The notes under the pieces were generated by a model. The model was not told the DNA's origin. It was given only the letters and a program-made list of their open reading frames with translations, and did no database searches. DNA of 64,000 nt, taken from contig CAWGMT010000025.1 of assembly GCA_963823675.1 (NCBI GenBank), positions 620,001 through 684,000 on the forward strand. Direction: 5' to 3'. Positions 19,990-28,981 of the stretch are shown here, piece after piece (the stretch's first letter is position 1; each line of letters begins with the position of its first letter). Source of the DNA: CAWGMT01 sp963823675. GTDB taxonomy: Bacteria > Planctomycetota > Planctomycetia > Isosphaerales > Isosphaeraceae. The translations under genes and the position numbers were made by a program.

Positions 19990-20805
19990 GGCCCGTCTAG
20001 GTATCGAGGTTATCCAGCGGCCGCCTGCTGGGCAAGCGACCGATCCTTGGCGGGCTCGTCCAGGGCGGCCTTGAGCATCCAAAAGGGCCTGGGCCACCAC
20101 GGCATTCTCCGCGGCCCCTTCCCGCAACCCCAGGACGTGCTTGTCCCCAGCGCTGTCGACACCCATCGCGCAGATGACGTGGTACCGGCCGAGCTGGATG
20201 CCATCGATCCAGACGGCCAGGAGCTCCAGGCCCGACAGGTCGCGCTCGGTCAGTTCCTTCAGGAGCCGCTCGCCGGCCTCGATGGTCTCGCGGGAGACCT
20301 CGCACTTGGAGACGCCGACGGTCTCGGCCATCTCGGGCAGAACGTGCTGGTAGCGCCGTGTGGAGACGCCCGCGATCAGGGTGTCGAGCATCCGATCAGC
20401 AAGCCGGCCATCCTTACGCAGCGCCTCGTAGGCGGGGATCTCGACCTCGCCCGTCTCGCCGGGCTTCGCAGCCTTCTTCCGAAGCCTGGGCTTGGTGACG
20501 CGGAGCTGGCGTTCCTTGAGGGCGATACGGCCGGCCTGGGAGCCATGGTAGTCGATGTCCCGGTCGGTCTTCTTCCCCTGCTGCTTCGGGCCGGCGACCT
20601 GACCGGCGCTCATCTGAAGGACGGCCTCGATGGTGGTCCGTCCCGTCACGTCGATGAGGTTGTCGATGGCGACTTGGTCGTTGGCGATCAGGTCGAGCAT
20701 CGGGAGGTGAAGTTGGCCATCCTGGGCCAAGACTTGGGCGAGGTGCTTGGGATCAAGCGCCGACTGGCTGTCCGGCATGCGAACGACGTGGTAGCGTTGA
20801 GTCAT
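19990..20805 (-). pseudogene. IS256-family transposase, C-terminally truncated
   Basis: From the ATG at 20805 (TQRYHVVRMPDSQ) the frame encodes ~240 recognisable residues of a mutator-type (IS256) transposase. It shows LPEMAETVGVSKCEVSRETI, the first catalytic Asp in VWIDGIQLGRYHVI, and GDKHVLGLREGAAENAVVAQ. After ALLDAQG near 20080 the homology stops, so the second Asp and the catalytic Glu are lost and the enzyme cannot work. The element end is at about 20914, where similarity to the fragment at 16363-16576 stops. A further scrap lies at 27167-27243. Confidence 0.85.
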
Positions 20806-20939
20806 CGGTGGTGGCTCCTGTGCAAGGGACTCACGACAACCCGATGATACGGCATCATCGAACGCCGGAGCCGCCACCGATTTTTCAACCTTTCACTACG
20901 GCCCGGACATCATCCGCCACACCAGCGGGAGTGGGGAGT

Positions 20940-21165
20940 GGACGGCAATGGCTTACCGACGGATTGCGGCTGTGGGATGCCGCCACGGGCCAGCTTCTGG
21001 CACGGATACCATTTGCAGATCACATGCAGGCAATCATGTGGGGCCCTGCGCCGATGCACCTCCTCGTTGCGGATCGTGGACCAGCAATGCCGCATGTCCC
21101 GCAGGTTTACGAGCTGGAGGTGATAACGTCGTTAACGCCTCTGTCAAGGACGCTCGTCGATTTCG
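20940..21165 (+). pseudogene. 3' end of a third WD40 sensor gene
   Basis: The frame reads LRLWDAATGQLLARIPFADH, then MQAIMWGPAPMHLLVADRG and VYELEV. This is the same C-terminal signature that closes the two longer WD40 proteins here (VLALW...ADAG). The IS256 end at 20914 sits immediately upstream and seems to have removed the rest. Confidence 0.6.
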
Positions 21166-21256
21166 CCAGGACGCTCGAAGTCTCTCAGGGAACGCTGAAA
21201 AGTTGAAAACGCTGGTGCAACCGGAGATGGCGATATCCAAAGAGGAGCCCTAAGCC

Positions 21257-23446
21257 GTGTTGGACAAGTTGCGCGACGTGCTGACCGACATCGAGTACCT
21301 GCAAGCCCGTCTGGGCTCCCCGAACGGTCTTCGAGAAGAGCCGGCAGCGAGCGACATTTTCGAGGTCCTTGAAGACTACATCGCCACGGTCGAAACCGAC
21401 AAAGCGATGGACTGGAAAGATGTAACCGAATTGTATCGGGTTCTCGATGGCGATTCCCACGTGCTGAGACTAGACAGCAGTATTTTACTTCAGCAACTCT
21501 TCAACGCCTTGGCAGACGGCTTCCCTGAGTCCACGCCGTTAGGCCGGCGGATACGGCAGATGGTATCCGAGTATCGCGGTGTGTGGCTGAAGGGACCGCT
21601 CACGCCCCGCCAGTGGCTGCGGACCCTCACAGGACATGAGAATACCGTTAACTGCGTCGCCTTTTCGCCGGATCGAAAGTCCCTGGCCTCGGGAGACAAC
21701 GACGGTTGCATTCGCCTATGGGATGTACGAACTGGAAAGCAACTATGTGTCCTGCGAAACCGGCCACACCCAACCCCGGGCGTATCTTTCCGCGATGCAG
21801 TATTGTCCCTAAGCTTTTCGCCAAACGGCGACTTTCTGGCCAGTGGCGGTGATGAAGGGATAGTGCAGCTGTGGGATGTGGCACGCAAGTGCGAGCTTTG
21901 CGCCATGAGCGGGCACATATTGGACGTTTGTGCTATAGATTTTTCGCCTCAGGGCGATCTGTTGGCCAGCGGAAGTGTGGACGAGACAATTCGGCTATGG
22001 GACGTGGCCGGGCAGCGCGAGTTGAGTGTCCTGACCGGGTGCATCGGAACCGTTTCTTCCGTCCGCTTTTCCCCCACGGGGGATCTACTGGCCAGCGGAA
22101 GTGAGGACAAGAGGGTGCGCCTGTGGGATGTGACGGGCCAGCGTGAGCTGCGCGTCCTGACTGGGCACACCGAGGGGGTATCTTCCCTGGACTTTTCTCC
22201 CAAAGGGGATCTGTTGGCCAGTGGCGGTGGCTTGGATCACACGGTGCGGCTATGGGATCTAGCGGGGCACCGGGAGCCGCGCGTCCTGACTGGGCCCACC
22301 GCACATGTATCTTCCGTGAGCTTCTCTTCGCGGGGCAATTTGCTGGCCGGTGCCAGTGGGGACAAATTGGTTTGGCTGTGGGATGTGGCGGGACAGGGAG
22401 ACGAGGCCGTCCTGATCGGGCACCACTGGCCCGTTACCTGCGTGCGTTTCTCCCCAGAAGGCGATTTGCTGGCCAGCGGAAGCTGGGACGGGACGGTGCG
22501 GCTGTGGGACATAGCACGTCGCCTTGGGCGGCGGAACCTTATATTTGGACATTATTGGGGGGGTGTTGATTGCGCGAGCTTTTCCGCGCAGGGCGATTTA
22601 CTGGCAAGCGGCGGTGAAGACGGCACAGTATTGCTGTGGGCTGTCGATGGGAAGCGTGAGCCGAGAGTCTTCAGCGGGCACAGAGGGGGCGTTAAATCCG
22701 TGAGCATTTCCCCTCAGGGCAATCTGCTGGCCAGCGGTGGTGAAGAGTGGACAGCGCAGTTGTGGGACGTGACGGGACAGAGTGAGCCGTACTGCCTGAC
22801 CAGCCACACCGAGGACGTTTATTCAGTCAGCTTTTCCCCACAAGGCGATCTGCTGGCCCGCAGCCTTGGCGTTGCCGACAAGGCCGTGCGGCTGTGGGAC
22901 GTGGCAGGGCGGTGTGAGTTGCGTATTTTCACCGGGCATACCGATGGAGTGAAGTGTGTGACCTTCTCACCGCATGGGGATCTGCTGGCCAGTGGCAGTT
23001 GGGACCGTACGGTACGGCTGTGGCCTGTGGACGGGCATAGTGCACCGCGCATTCTCACCGGGCACACAGACTTGGTCACAACCCTGAGTTTTTCCTCTCA
23101 GGGTAATCTGCTCGCTAGCGGCAGTTCGGATAGGACTGTGCGCCTGTGGGACGTGGCAGGGCGGAGTGAACCGCATGTGCTGACCGGGCACACTGCGGGC
23201 GTTATCTCCGTGAGCATCTCCCCGCAGGGCGATCTGTTGGCCAGTAGCAGCTGGGATCAGACTTTGCGGCTGTGGAATGTGGCCACGGGCCAACAGCTTA
23301 CTTTGCTGCCGACCGAGGACCGGGTGCTAGCTCTTTGGTTCTCTCGCGATGGCTGCGAACTGCGTGTTGCCGACGCCGGGGCCGGCACTGGGCGGCCGAA
23401 TATCCGCATGCTTCGCATCGTAAATGGCGATTTGAAAGCAACTTAG
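21257..23446 (+). CDS. WD40-repeat sensor protein with APAF-1-like helical N-terminus (intact)
   Basis: 729 residues, uninterrupted. I take the GTG at 21257, which follows a TAA stop after only GCC, the same arrangement as at 25932-25936. Residues 1-110 are helical (LDKLRDVLTDIEYLQARLG, DIFEVLEDYIATV, LYRVLDGDSHVL) and correspond to the connector that joins NACHT and WD40 parts in APAF-1-like proteins. From about residue 115 there are 13-14 WD repeats (VSFSPQGDLLASG, VRLWDVAGQ), i.e. two propellers; the DNA units of 126 bp are close copies. The C-terminus (VLALWFSRDGCELRVADAG) is shared with two other genes nearby. It lies 25 bases upstream of a small ORF and then the CHAT-NACHT gene, all on the same strand, so it probably acts with that protein as ligand-recognition module. 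Confidence 0.88.
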   Translation: MLDKLRDVLTDIEYLQARLGSPNGLREEPAASDIFEVLEDYIATVETDKAMDWKDVTELYRVLDGDSHVLRLDSSILLQQLFNALADGFPESTPLGRRIRQMVSEYRGVWLKGPLTPRQWLRTLTGHENTVNCVAFSPDRKSLASGDNDGCIRLWDVRTGKQLCVLRNRPHPTPGVSFRDAVLSLSFSPNGDFLASGGDEGIVQLWDVARKCELCAMSGHILDVCAIDFSPQGDLLASGSVDETIRLWDVAGQRELSVLTGCIGTVSSVRFSPTGDLLASGSEDKRVRLWDVTGQRELRVLTGHTEGVSSLDFSPKGDLLASGGGLDHTVRLWDLAGHREPRVLTGPTAHVSSVSFSSRGNLLAGASGDKLVWLWDVAGQGDEAVLIGHHWPVTCVRFSPEGDLLASGSWDGTVRLWDIARRLGRRNLIFGHYWGGVDCASFSAQGDLLASGGEDGTVLLWAVDGKREPRVFSGHRGGVKSVSISPQGNLLASGGEEWTAQLWDVTGQSEPYCLTSHTEDVYSVSFSPQGDLLARSLGVADKAVRLWDVAGRCELRIFTGHTDGVKCVTFSPHGDLLASGSWDRTVRLWPVDGHSAPRILTGHTDLVTTLSFSSQGNLLASGSSDRTVRLWDVAGRSEPHVLTGHTAGVISVSISPQGDLLASSSWDQTLRLWNVATGQQLTLLPTEDRVLALWFSRDGCELRVADAGAGTGRPNIRMLRIVNGDLKAT

Positions 23447-23471
23447 TCGTGATTCGCGTGGGAGGCTGCTC

Positions 23472-23651
23472 GTGGATCTTGAACGCGATTTGCTGGTTAA
23501 GCTGACGGTTGACGATCCGAAGCTACTGGCCGTCGCCCCAGCTACCCTCACCAGCTGGTTGCGGCTCGCCACATCCCCGACGGTCGCTGCTGCTGGGCAT
23601 TCCCACTTTGAACGCCGTAGTCGCAAGAATTCGTCGAAGCAGAGGAATTAG
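23472..23651 (+). CDS. Small unknown protein between WD40 and CHAT-NACHT genes
   Basis: A GTG-initiated 59-residue frame: LERDLLVKLTVDDPKLLAV, then APATLTSWLRLATSP, and a basic tail (FERRSRKNSSKQRN). The first 30 residues have the hydrophobic spacing of a small helical domain. Position is the main argument: 25 bases after the WD40 stop and shortly before the CHAT-NACHT start, same strand. It might be an effector-associated adaptor or the leftover of a larger N-terminal domain. I do not recognise the family. Confidence 0.45.
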   Translation: MDLERDLLVKLTVDDPKLLAVAPATLTSWLRLATSPTVAAAGHSHFERRSRKNSSKQRN

Positions 23652-23679
23652 ACCACCGAAATTCCCGATGAGGTTCCTC

Positions 23680-25932
23680 ATGCCTACGCTTCATTCAAAC
23701 CTCGACCATTTCATCACGGTCATTCCCTCTGATCCCGTGAAAACGGCGAGCGCTTTCGCCCATGAGTTGGCGCGGTTTCGAGCGTTCAACACCGATGCGG
23801 GTTTTTTGAGGGAACTGGGGCTTCGTTTATGGGCTCTCGCATTTCCGACGCCCGAAAGCAATGCGGCGTTCGCGCGAGCGCTGTCTGGCGCTTCGGCGCG
23901 CACCCCCTTGCGACTCTGGATGCGCGCCGATTCCCCAACTATCGCCGGCTTGCCCTGGGAATTCCTGCACATGACCGATCAGGCTCGGTCCATGTGCGAG
24001 AAGCAAGAACTGCCGATTCCCTATCCGGAAACCTTCCTCGCCCTGAACCCCAACATCCATCTATTGAGGCAGCTTGGAGCGGAACTGGTGGAGACAGGAT
24101 CCGAACCGTTGGGCCAGGTCAAGGTGCTGATTGTCTGGGCCGATCCCATGCGCAACATTGCCGGCGTTGAAGAGGAAGCCAAGGCAGTCCTGAATCTACT
24201 CGAACGAAAGCTCGGTGCGCGAAACGTCGATATCCTCGAAAGCGCCACGATTAGCCGCCTCCAAGAAAAAATGCAGGCGTTTCAACCCAAGATCGTGCAT
24301 TACATCGGGCATGGGGACATCCCAGGTGCTCATAATGAGTTACAGGAGGCCGCCCTGGTCCTGGAAGGAGAACATACGGCGTCCCGTCGCGTCGCAGATT
24401 ACGTCCTCGCCGCACGTTTCGCTTCCTTGTGTCAGGAGACGGGGGTTCGCGTCGTTGTTTTGAACTGTTGCTGGAGTGGCTACGTTGATCAAAACGTGGA
24501 AGGTTTGATCCGGCCTCTTGCATGCCCAATTGCCGGCTCGGGCGTCCCTGTCGTCGTGGGCATGCAGTGCCAGCTGCCACAAACTACGGCATTGCTCCTG
24601 GCACAATGTATTTACTGGCAAATCACGTGCGGCAATTCCTTCGAGTTCGCCTTGCAGCAGTTTCGCTCGGATCATTACTACGCTCATCCCGACGGTGATG
24701 GTTTGTGGGGCATCCCCGTCCTCTATTCCTCCTCTCCGAACACGCGCGTGTTCAAAGCCAAAGACGCACCCAAGTACGTCGATCAGCTATCGGAGCTGAG
24801 TGCACATTACAACGAAGAGGAATTCGTCGGCCGCAAGCACTTGAGGGGGGAAGTGGACCGTTTCCTCAAGTCGAACAAATCGGGTTATTTTATCCTCACC
24901 GCTCCGGCAGGCCTGGGCAAAACCGCTTTTCTTCTAAAATGGGAGAAAGACCACAAAAAGCGTGCTTGTTTCTTTTATCGATATGGCGGCCACGACCAGC
25001 CCATACAGTGCGCCCAGACCATTTATGCCATGCTGCAAGAGCACCACGGCGAGGATCTTCCTGCCGATTTTCGCTTAGATCCTCCCAACATCCTGGACCA
25101 GGCCCCCGAAAAATTGGGCGCTTTACTCGGAAAGCTGCGGGAAAGCAAAGTCCTAATTCTGGACGGTCTGGACGAGGCCGTCGGAGGCAAACCAGCCGAC
25201 GCTGTGCCGCTGCCCGCCAAACTCCCGAACGGCGTGTTCGTGCTCCTTTCAGCGCGTCCGGAATGGCTCGAGAAGGCATCCTTGCCGTTCGCCTACCATC
25301 GCTACGCACTCGATCCCGAAAGTCCTGACAATCTCGACGACGCAACGAACTACCTGGGCAAAAAACTGCGGTTCTGGACCGATCCCCTGCCGCCGGAAGA
25401 GTGCAGAAAGATAGCACTACAGGTCAAAGGGAATTTCCTAATTCTCAAGCTCGTCTGTGATCTGCTGTCTTCAAATGCGAGTAAGGATGACGCTCTCAAG
25501 ATCTTTGCGGACATCGGCACGTTGCCAGACGTTTTTCGCTACGTCTGGCGGCAAATCCAGGAGCGAGTAGACGCCGTGGAATACGACCGCGTAGACGATT
25601 TCATGGGCCTCTTGCTGACCTCCCGCGATCCGGTGTCGATCGAGCAGCTGGCTGGATTGGTGGGCCGCCCCGATTTTCAATGCCGGCTGATCCTGGCGCA
25701 CGTGCGTCGCTTCCTCGGCGTTTCGCCCCAGATCGGCGACACCGCCGGCTTCAAAATCTTCTACGATTCGCTCCGGGAATTCGTCGAAGAGCGCCTGCGC
25801 GGCCGCCTGGCGGGATTCCACCGGCGCTGGGCCGAGTACTGTTTGGGCTGGCGCACGCTGGAAGGCTACTCTCGACTTTATGCCTTGCGGCATTTGCCCC
25901 ATCATCTCCTCGAAGCCAGCAAGGAGACCTGA
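23680..25932 (+). CDS. CHAT protease-NACHT ATPase protein (bacterial NLR-like, split before WD40 part)
   Basis: 750 residues from the ATG at 23680, preferred over the ATG at 23668 because GAGG lies six bases upstream. Residues ~120-350 form a CHAT (caspase-like) domain: HYIGHGD gives catalytic His211, and VVVLNCCWSG gives Cys263/Cys264, of which Cys264 aligns with the caspase nucleophile. EEFVGRKHL opens a NACHT/STAND ATPase with Walker A APAGLGKTAF (Lys414) and Walker B VLILDGLDEA (Asp498, Glu499). A winged-helix-like part follows (DFMGLLLTSRDPVSIEQLAGLV) and then the start of an APAF-1-type helical region (ALRHLPHHLLEASKET), where it stops. A second ORF resumes the same region after TGAGCC. 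Such proteins sense invaders through the propeller, oligomerise and activate the protease. The partner protein is not identified. Confidence 0.9.
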   Translation: MPTLHSNLDHFITVIPSDPVKTASAFAHELARFRAFNTDAGFLRELGLRLWALAFPTPESNAAFARALSGASARTPLRLWMRADSPTIAGLPWEFLHMTDQARSMCEKQELPIPYPETFLALNPNIHLLRQLGAELVETGSEPLGQVKVLIVWADPMRNIAGVEEEAKAVLNLLERKLGARNVDILESATISRLQEKMQAFQPKIVHYIGHGDIPGAHNELQEAALVLEGEHTASRRVADYVLAARFASLCQETGVRVVVLNCCWSGYVDQNVEGLIRPLACPIAGSGVPVVVGMQCQLPQTTALLLAQCIYWQITCGNSFEFALQQFRSDHYYAHPDGDGLWGIPVLYSSSPNTRVFKAKDAPKYVDQLSELSAHYNEEEFVGRKHLRGEVDRFLKSNKSGYFILTAPAGLGKTAFLLKWEKDHKKRACFFYRYGGHDQPIQCAQTIYAMLQEHHGEDLPADFRLDPPNILDQAPEKLGALLGKLRESKVLILDGLDEAVGGKPADAVPLPAKLPNGVFVLLSARPEWLEKASLPFAYHRYALDPESPDNLDDATNYLGKKLRFWTDPLPPEECRKIALQVKGNFLILKLVCDLLSSNASKDDALKIFADIGTLPDVFRYVWRQIQERVDAVEYDRVDDFMGLLLTSRDPVSIEQLAGLVGRPDFQCRLILAHVRRFLGVSPQIGDTAGFKIFYDSLREFVEERLRGRLAGFHRRWAEYCLGWRTLEGYSRLYALRHLPHHLLEASKET

Positions 25933-25935
25933 GCC

Positions 25936-26504
25936 ATGTGCGACAAGCTCCGCCACATGTTGACCGACTTTGAGTGTCTCCAGGCGCGGCTAGGCATTGA
26001 CGGACTGGGGCCGATCGACATTTTTGCGGTTATCGAGGACTATATGTTGCCACCCTGCAAGCGGTGGCGGCCGAGGACGGATGGCGCGAGATGGTTGAAT
26101 TGTACCGCGCGATTTTGGTAGGTGCGTTCACGCCCAACTGGAGGATCATGGCCACAGGAAGTCGTGAGCATATAGTACGCGGATGGGACGTGGCGACCCG
26201 CTCGGTAACAGCTCTACTTTCGGGGCACGCAGGATTGGTTCACTCGGTTAACAATCTTCCTTGTGGCCGGACACCTGCCAGCAGCGGTGTTGATCTTACG
26301 GTGCGACTGTGGCGCGTGCCTTGCGGCTCGCTCTTGCGTGTACCTAGGGCGTATAGGGATCAGTTGTCGTGCATGGCCCAATATAGCGAACGTGGTTCTA
26401 GTTCAGCAGCTGCATCGCCGCGATCTGATCCACATTGTTACAAGCGTTACTGGCGATCTTCCGGGGAACCTGATTCCGGGAATACCAGTACTCGTAATTG
26501 GTGA
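25936..26504 (+). pseudogene. Second half of the NLR-like protein: helical connector plus decayed WD40
   Basis: Begins with an ATG three bases after the CHAT-NACHT stop (CDKLRHMLTDFECLQARLG, then IDIFAVIEDY), exactly the helical segment that starts the two longer WD40 proteins. The frame breaks near 26050-26070 and continues as EDGWREMVELYRAILV, IMATGSREHIVRGWDVA and SSGVDLTVRLWRV, i.e. two to three worn WD repeats instead of fourteen. After about 26400 no repeat can be traced. The sensor attached to this CHAT-NACHT protein is thus largely lost. Confidence 0.7.
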
Positions 26505-26553
26505 GGGCAATTGCACTCGTCGGCAGAAGAAACCGCGCGCTCCGGACGGGAGC

Positions 26554-26940
26554 TTACTCCGTGGTTACTGTTGCGCTATCCAGCGCGCTTCGGGTTAATT
26601 TGTGCAGTTCTTCAGGGTCGCCTTGGTCCAGAGGGATCTCCTTCTTGCCGATGATTGCGGAAATCATGGTTGGCCGCTTCTCTTTCGCGAAAAACACCAG
26701 GTCCCGCCATTTCGCCACAGCGTTATCGTAAGGCTGTTGGACATACTTCTCGTAGGCGGCGTGCGCGGTGATTGCAACGTGCAGTATTAGGACTACGAGC
26801 TCGACTAGCCCACCTCTGACCGGGCGCTTCGGCTGGCTGCGAATCGTCGCCTCCACGCCAAACAGTGTTTTCACGTGGACCTTCAGTTCTTCTGCAACGA
26901 GATCACTGTCCTTGCCTTCAATGCGGAACTCGATTGCCAT
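26554..26940 (-). CDS. Small membrane-associated protein, possibly effector-associated (EACC1-like)
   Basis: The ATG at 26940 has a strong AAGGAG six to seven bases upstream, so I take it over the longer upstream frame; this gives 128 residues. Residues 1-35 form a strand-helix-strand unit (IEFRIEGKDSDLVAEELKVH, FGVEATI). Then comes a hydrophobic helix (LVELVVLILHVAITAHAAYE) and a C-terminal strand pair (TMISAIIGKKEIPLDQGDPE). This order recalls EACC1-type components found beside caspase-like and NACHT conflict genes, but the similarity is in layout rather than clear sequence identity. It converges on the CHAT-NACHT/WD40 genes. Confidence 0.55.
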   Translation of the reverse strand: MAIEFRIEGKDSDLVAEELKVHVKTLFGVEATIRSQPKRPVRGGLVELVVLILHVAITAHAAYEKYVQQPYDNAVAKWRDLVFFAKEKRPTMISAIIGKKEIPLDQGDPEELHKLTRSALDSATVTTE

Positions 26941-27166
26941 GTCCGTCTCCTTGTCGCATCCGAGTTGTGATTTCATACCCTGAAAACGACTAACTTTCCT
27001 GGGCACGCGTTCAGTAGCAGCCAGACATTTTCATGGTTTTTCAGGGCGCCGCAGGCGGCATAAGGGCTGGAACGTAATTGTCTTCGGCGACGTCGCCTTG
27101 TCAAGTCTCTTCCGTCCGTCGTGTCTTCCATCCGTCCCAACTTAGGGCAGTTCGTTATTTCAAGCT

Positions 27167-27243
27167 GGGGATCTCGACCTCGCTTGTCTCGCCGGGCTTC
27201 GCAGCCTTCTTCTGAAGCCTGGGCTTGGTGACGCGGAGCTGGC
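27167..27243 (-). mobile_element. IS256-type transposase scrap
   Basis: These 77 bases match about 20434-20510 (coding for VTKPRLRKKAAKPGETGEVEI in that copy, here with changes such as one stop). Third piece of the same element in the window. Confidence 0.7.
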
Positions 27244-27271
27244 CTCCGCTACCGCCGAGACGTCCGCTCCA

Positions 27272-27419
27272 TCACCCTTGCGAAGTCTCGACCAGAGTCA
27301 TGATAGCCTGGATAATGTGGGAAGGCAAAGTGGGCCAACTGGCCAGCAGTTCGGCGAGTGTCGCGTCAGTGCAGACATAGTGCAACCACTGGCATCCCTG
27401 TTCGACGCAAGTATCATGC
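27272..27419 (-). pseudogene. C-terminal relic shared with 45657-45797
   Basis: On the minus strand it reads CVEQGCQWLHYVCTDATLAE, then LLASWPTLPSHIIQAIMTLV, and a stop at 27272. The copy at 45657-45797 gives CVDHGCQWLHYVCTDAALQE with a different but similarly patterned tail. The central ~55 bases are almost identical in DNA. It looks like the end of a gene carried by a mobile element; product unknown. Confidence 0.5.
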
Positions 27420-27441
27420 AACGAAAGGACTTGCGGAATCT

Positions 27442-27865
27442 GGGACGCGGGTGCAATTCCCGCCGCCTCCAGTTCTTATGCTATAACAATTTTAAATGCA
27501 ACGACTTACGTCAACAAGGGACGCGGGTAAGTAACCCGCCGCCTTGAAAACATTAGGTTGCCAATATCGATCGTAAGCGTCTCGCTAAGAATAATTTGAG
27601 TCGGTGTTCTCAGAACGGCGCTGATTTGATTCTCGTCCCAATTACGGGGTATCGCCGCCGAACTCCCGGCCAATATCCGATGACGGTCGATCCTTAATGC
27701 TGGGAAGCCGAACATAGCTCGGTTTCGTTCGACTCGCTCGGCAAAGGTTCAGCTTGATAACGAACTACCTTCCGCCAGTCGGGAGTCGCACTGCCGAGCA
27801 GCCTCCATTCCCGGGCGCGCATCGGTAGCCCGACCCGAGTTAGATATGGTGTCCCCGGAACACCG
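27442..27865. repeat. 424-bp direct repeat, right copy (starts with tmRNA 3' end)
   Basis: Near-identical to 14714-15137, same orientation and length. The first 29 bases are the tmRNA T-arm and acceptor 3' strand; no upstream tmRNA body exists here either. The right end cuts a zinc-ribbon gene on the minus strand. The two copies enclose the IS256 pieces, all WD40 genes and the CHAT-NACHT gene. Confidence 0.85.
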
Positions 27866-27989
27866 ACGGAAGTATATGGAAGATCGATCTGCAGCGCGGG
27901 CATCGAATTTTCGCGCCCGGCAAGATTAGCTTGTTGGTTTGGGTCGAAAACCCGCAGTGCGGACATTGCAATGATGTCGCGAGAGGCAT
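27840..27989 (-). pseudogene. Zinc-ribbon (MJ0042-type) protein, N-terminal stub
   Basis: Starting at 27989 (PLATSLQCPHCGF) it shows two CxxC pairs, CPHC and CPRC, about 20 residues apart with SIFHI after the second, the N-terminal zinc ribbon common in planctomycete proteins. After about 41 residues the frame enters the 424-bp repeat and stops (FRGHHI). The stretch 27990-28594 shows no gene I can support. Confidence 0.5.
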
Positions 27990-28594
27990 GGATGGCGTCC
28001 CTGACGGACCATTCACGCGGGAAGGTGAAACCAACCCATCCTTGAACGAAGTACCGAGAGCAGTGGCAGGCGTCGTCGTCCGGGCGTGACGTCAGTACTG
28101 ATCGCTTCCGCGAGGCTCGGAAATTGCCTCCCCTGCTTCGGCTAATGACATCGCGGTCTTGAGCCTCGACGTTGGCTGGTCGCTCGCGGCGAGGCTACGA
28201 CGCCCGTATCACAACATCGGTCACTTTCGCTACAACCCTCATGATATCGCGCCTTATACGCACTGCAAGAGGTCGGTTCAGGTGGTTTCTGTTCAAACGT
28301 GTACGGGCGAATAAATGCCGAGGCCGGACCCGATTTCAAAGCCCGCCCCGGCTGGCGGAGTTATGGGACTCGCACGCGCGAAAGGCTCAGTCCGGTCGAA
28401 AGCGCACGCAAGGCCACCCAGCCCGACACTTCCGCCTCGTCGCGCGGCTGGGTTGGTTCCATAGTCCGGGATGGCCCTGTCATTTTCAAGCGGGATCACG
28501 AAGGCGAGCGGGGATGTTGATCAGCGGATTCCGCACGATCGAGGGATCTCACGATCGGGTGGTGTCCTAATTTGAAATTCTTTGGCGGCAGCAA

Positions 28595-28981
28595 ATGAGT
28601 GAACCGTCACGAGACAAGCGCGTGATTGCGTGCAATATCGCCGTCACTCTAACTGAATGTTCAAGGGGTGCACTGGCCTACGTGCCGCAACTTGGCCACG
28701 GTCGGCCGAGGATTCTGGTCCGCTCCCGTGGTGGGCGATGGATCAACGTCTGGATGCCCGTTAATCGACTAGCTAATTTCAGGTTCAAAACGCTCGTTCC
28801 CGATGATCCCCTCTATCGGCGGAATGCCATAGCGGGGCGGTACGATGATGGTGACGTTTCTGAGTTGGCCTCCGCAGGCGCTGGACAGGGATTCGAATTG
28901 CGCTGGCGGAGTGCAGGTGACGATGGGGAACCGAACCATCGAAACGATGACTCTATGTCGCCAACCCCATCACCTTCCTGA
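28595..28981 (+). CDS. Conserved-looking hypothetical protein
   Basis: 128 residues. A compact beta-rich core is suggested by VIACNIAVTLTECSRGALAY and PRILVRSRGGRWINVWMPVN, followed by FRFKTLVPDDPLY. The last 30 residues are low-complexity (Asp, Ser, Pro) and overlap the end of the convergent gene at 28953. No Shine-Dalgarno motif is obvious. I do not recognise it; the RGGRWI-type core hints at a small substrate- or nucleic-acid-binding fold, but that is a guess. Confidence 0.5.
   Translation: MSEPSRDKRVIACNIAVTLTECSRGALAYVPQLGHGRPRILVRSRGGRWINVWMPVNRLANFRFKTLVPDDPLYRRNAIAGRYDDGDVSELASAGAGQGFELRWRSAGDDGEPNHRNDDSMSPTPSPS

Noticed and set aside
16955..23300. CRISPR-like regular repeats
   Set aside because: The regular spacing is 126 bp and in frame; these are WD40 coding units without short conserved repeats and unique spacers, and no cas genes are present.
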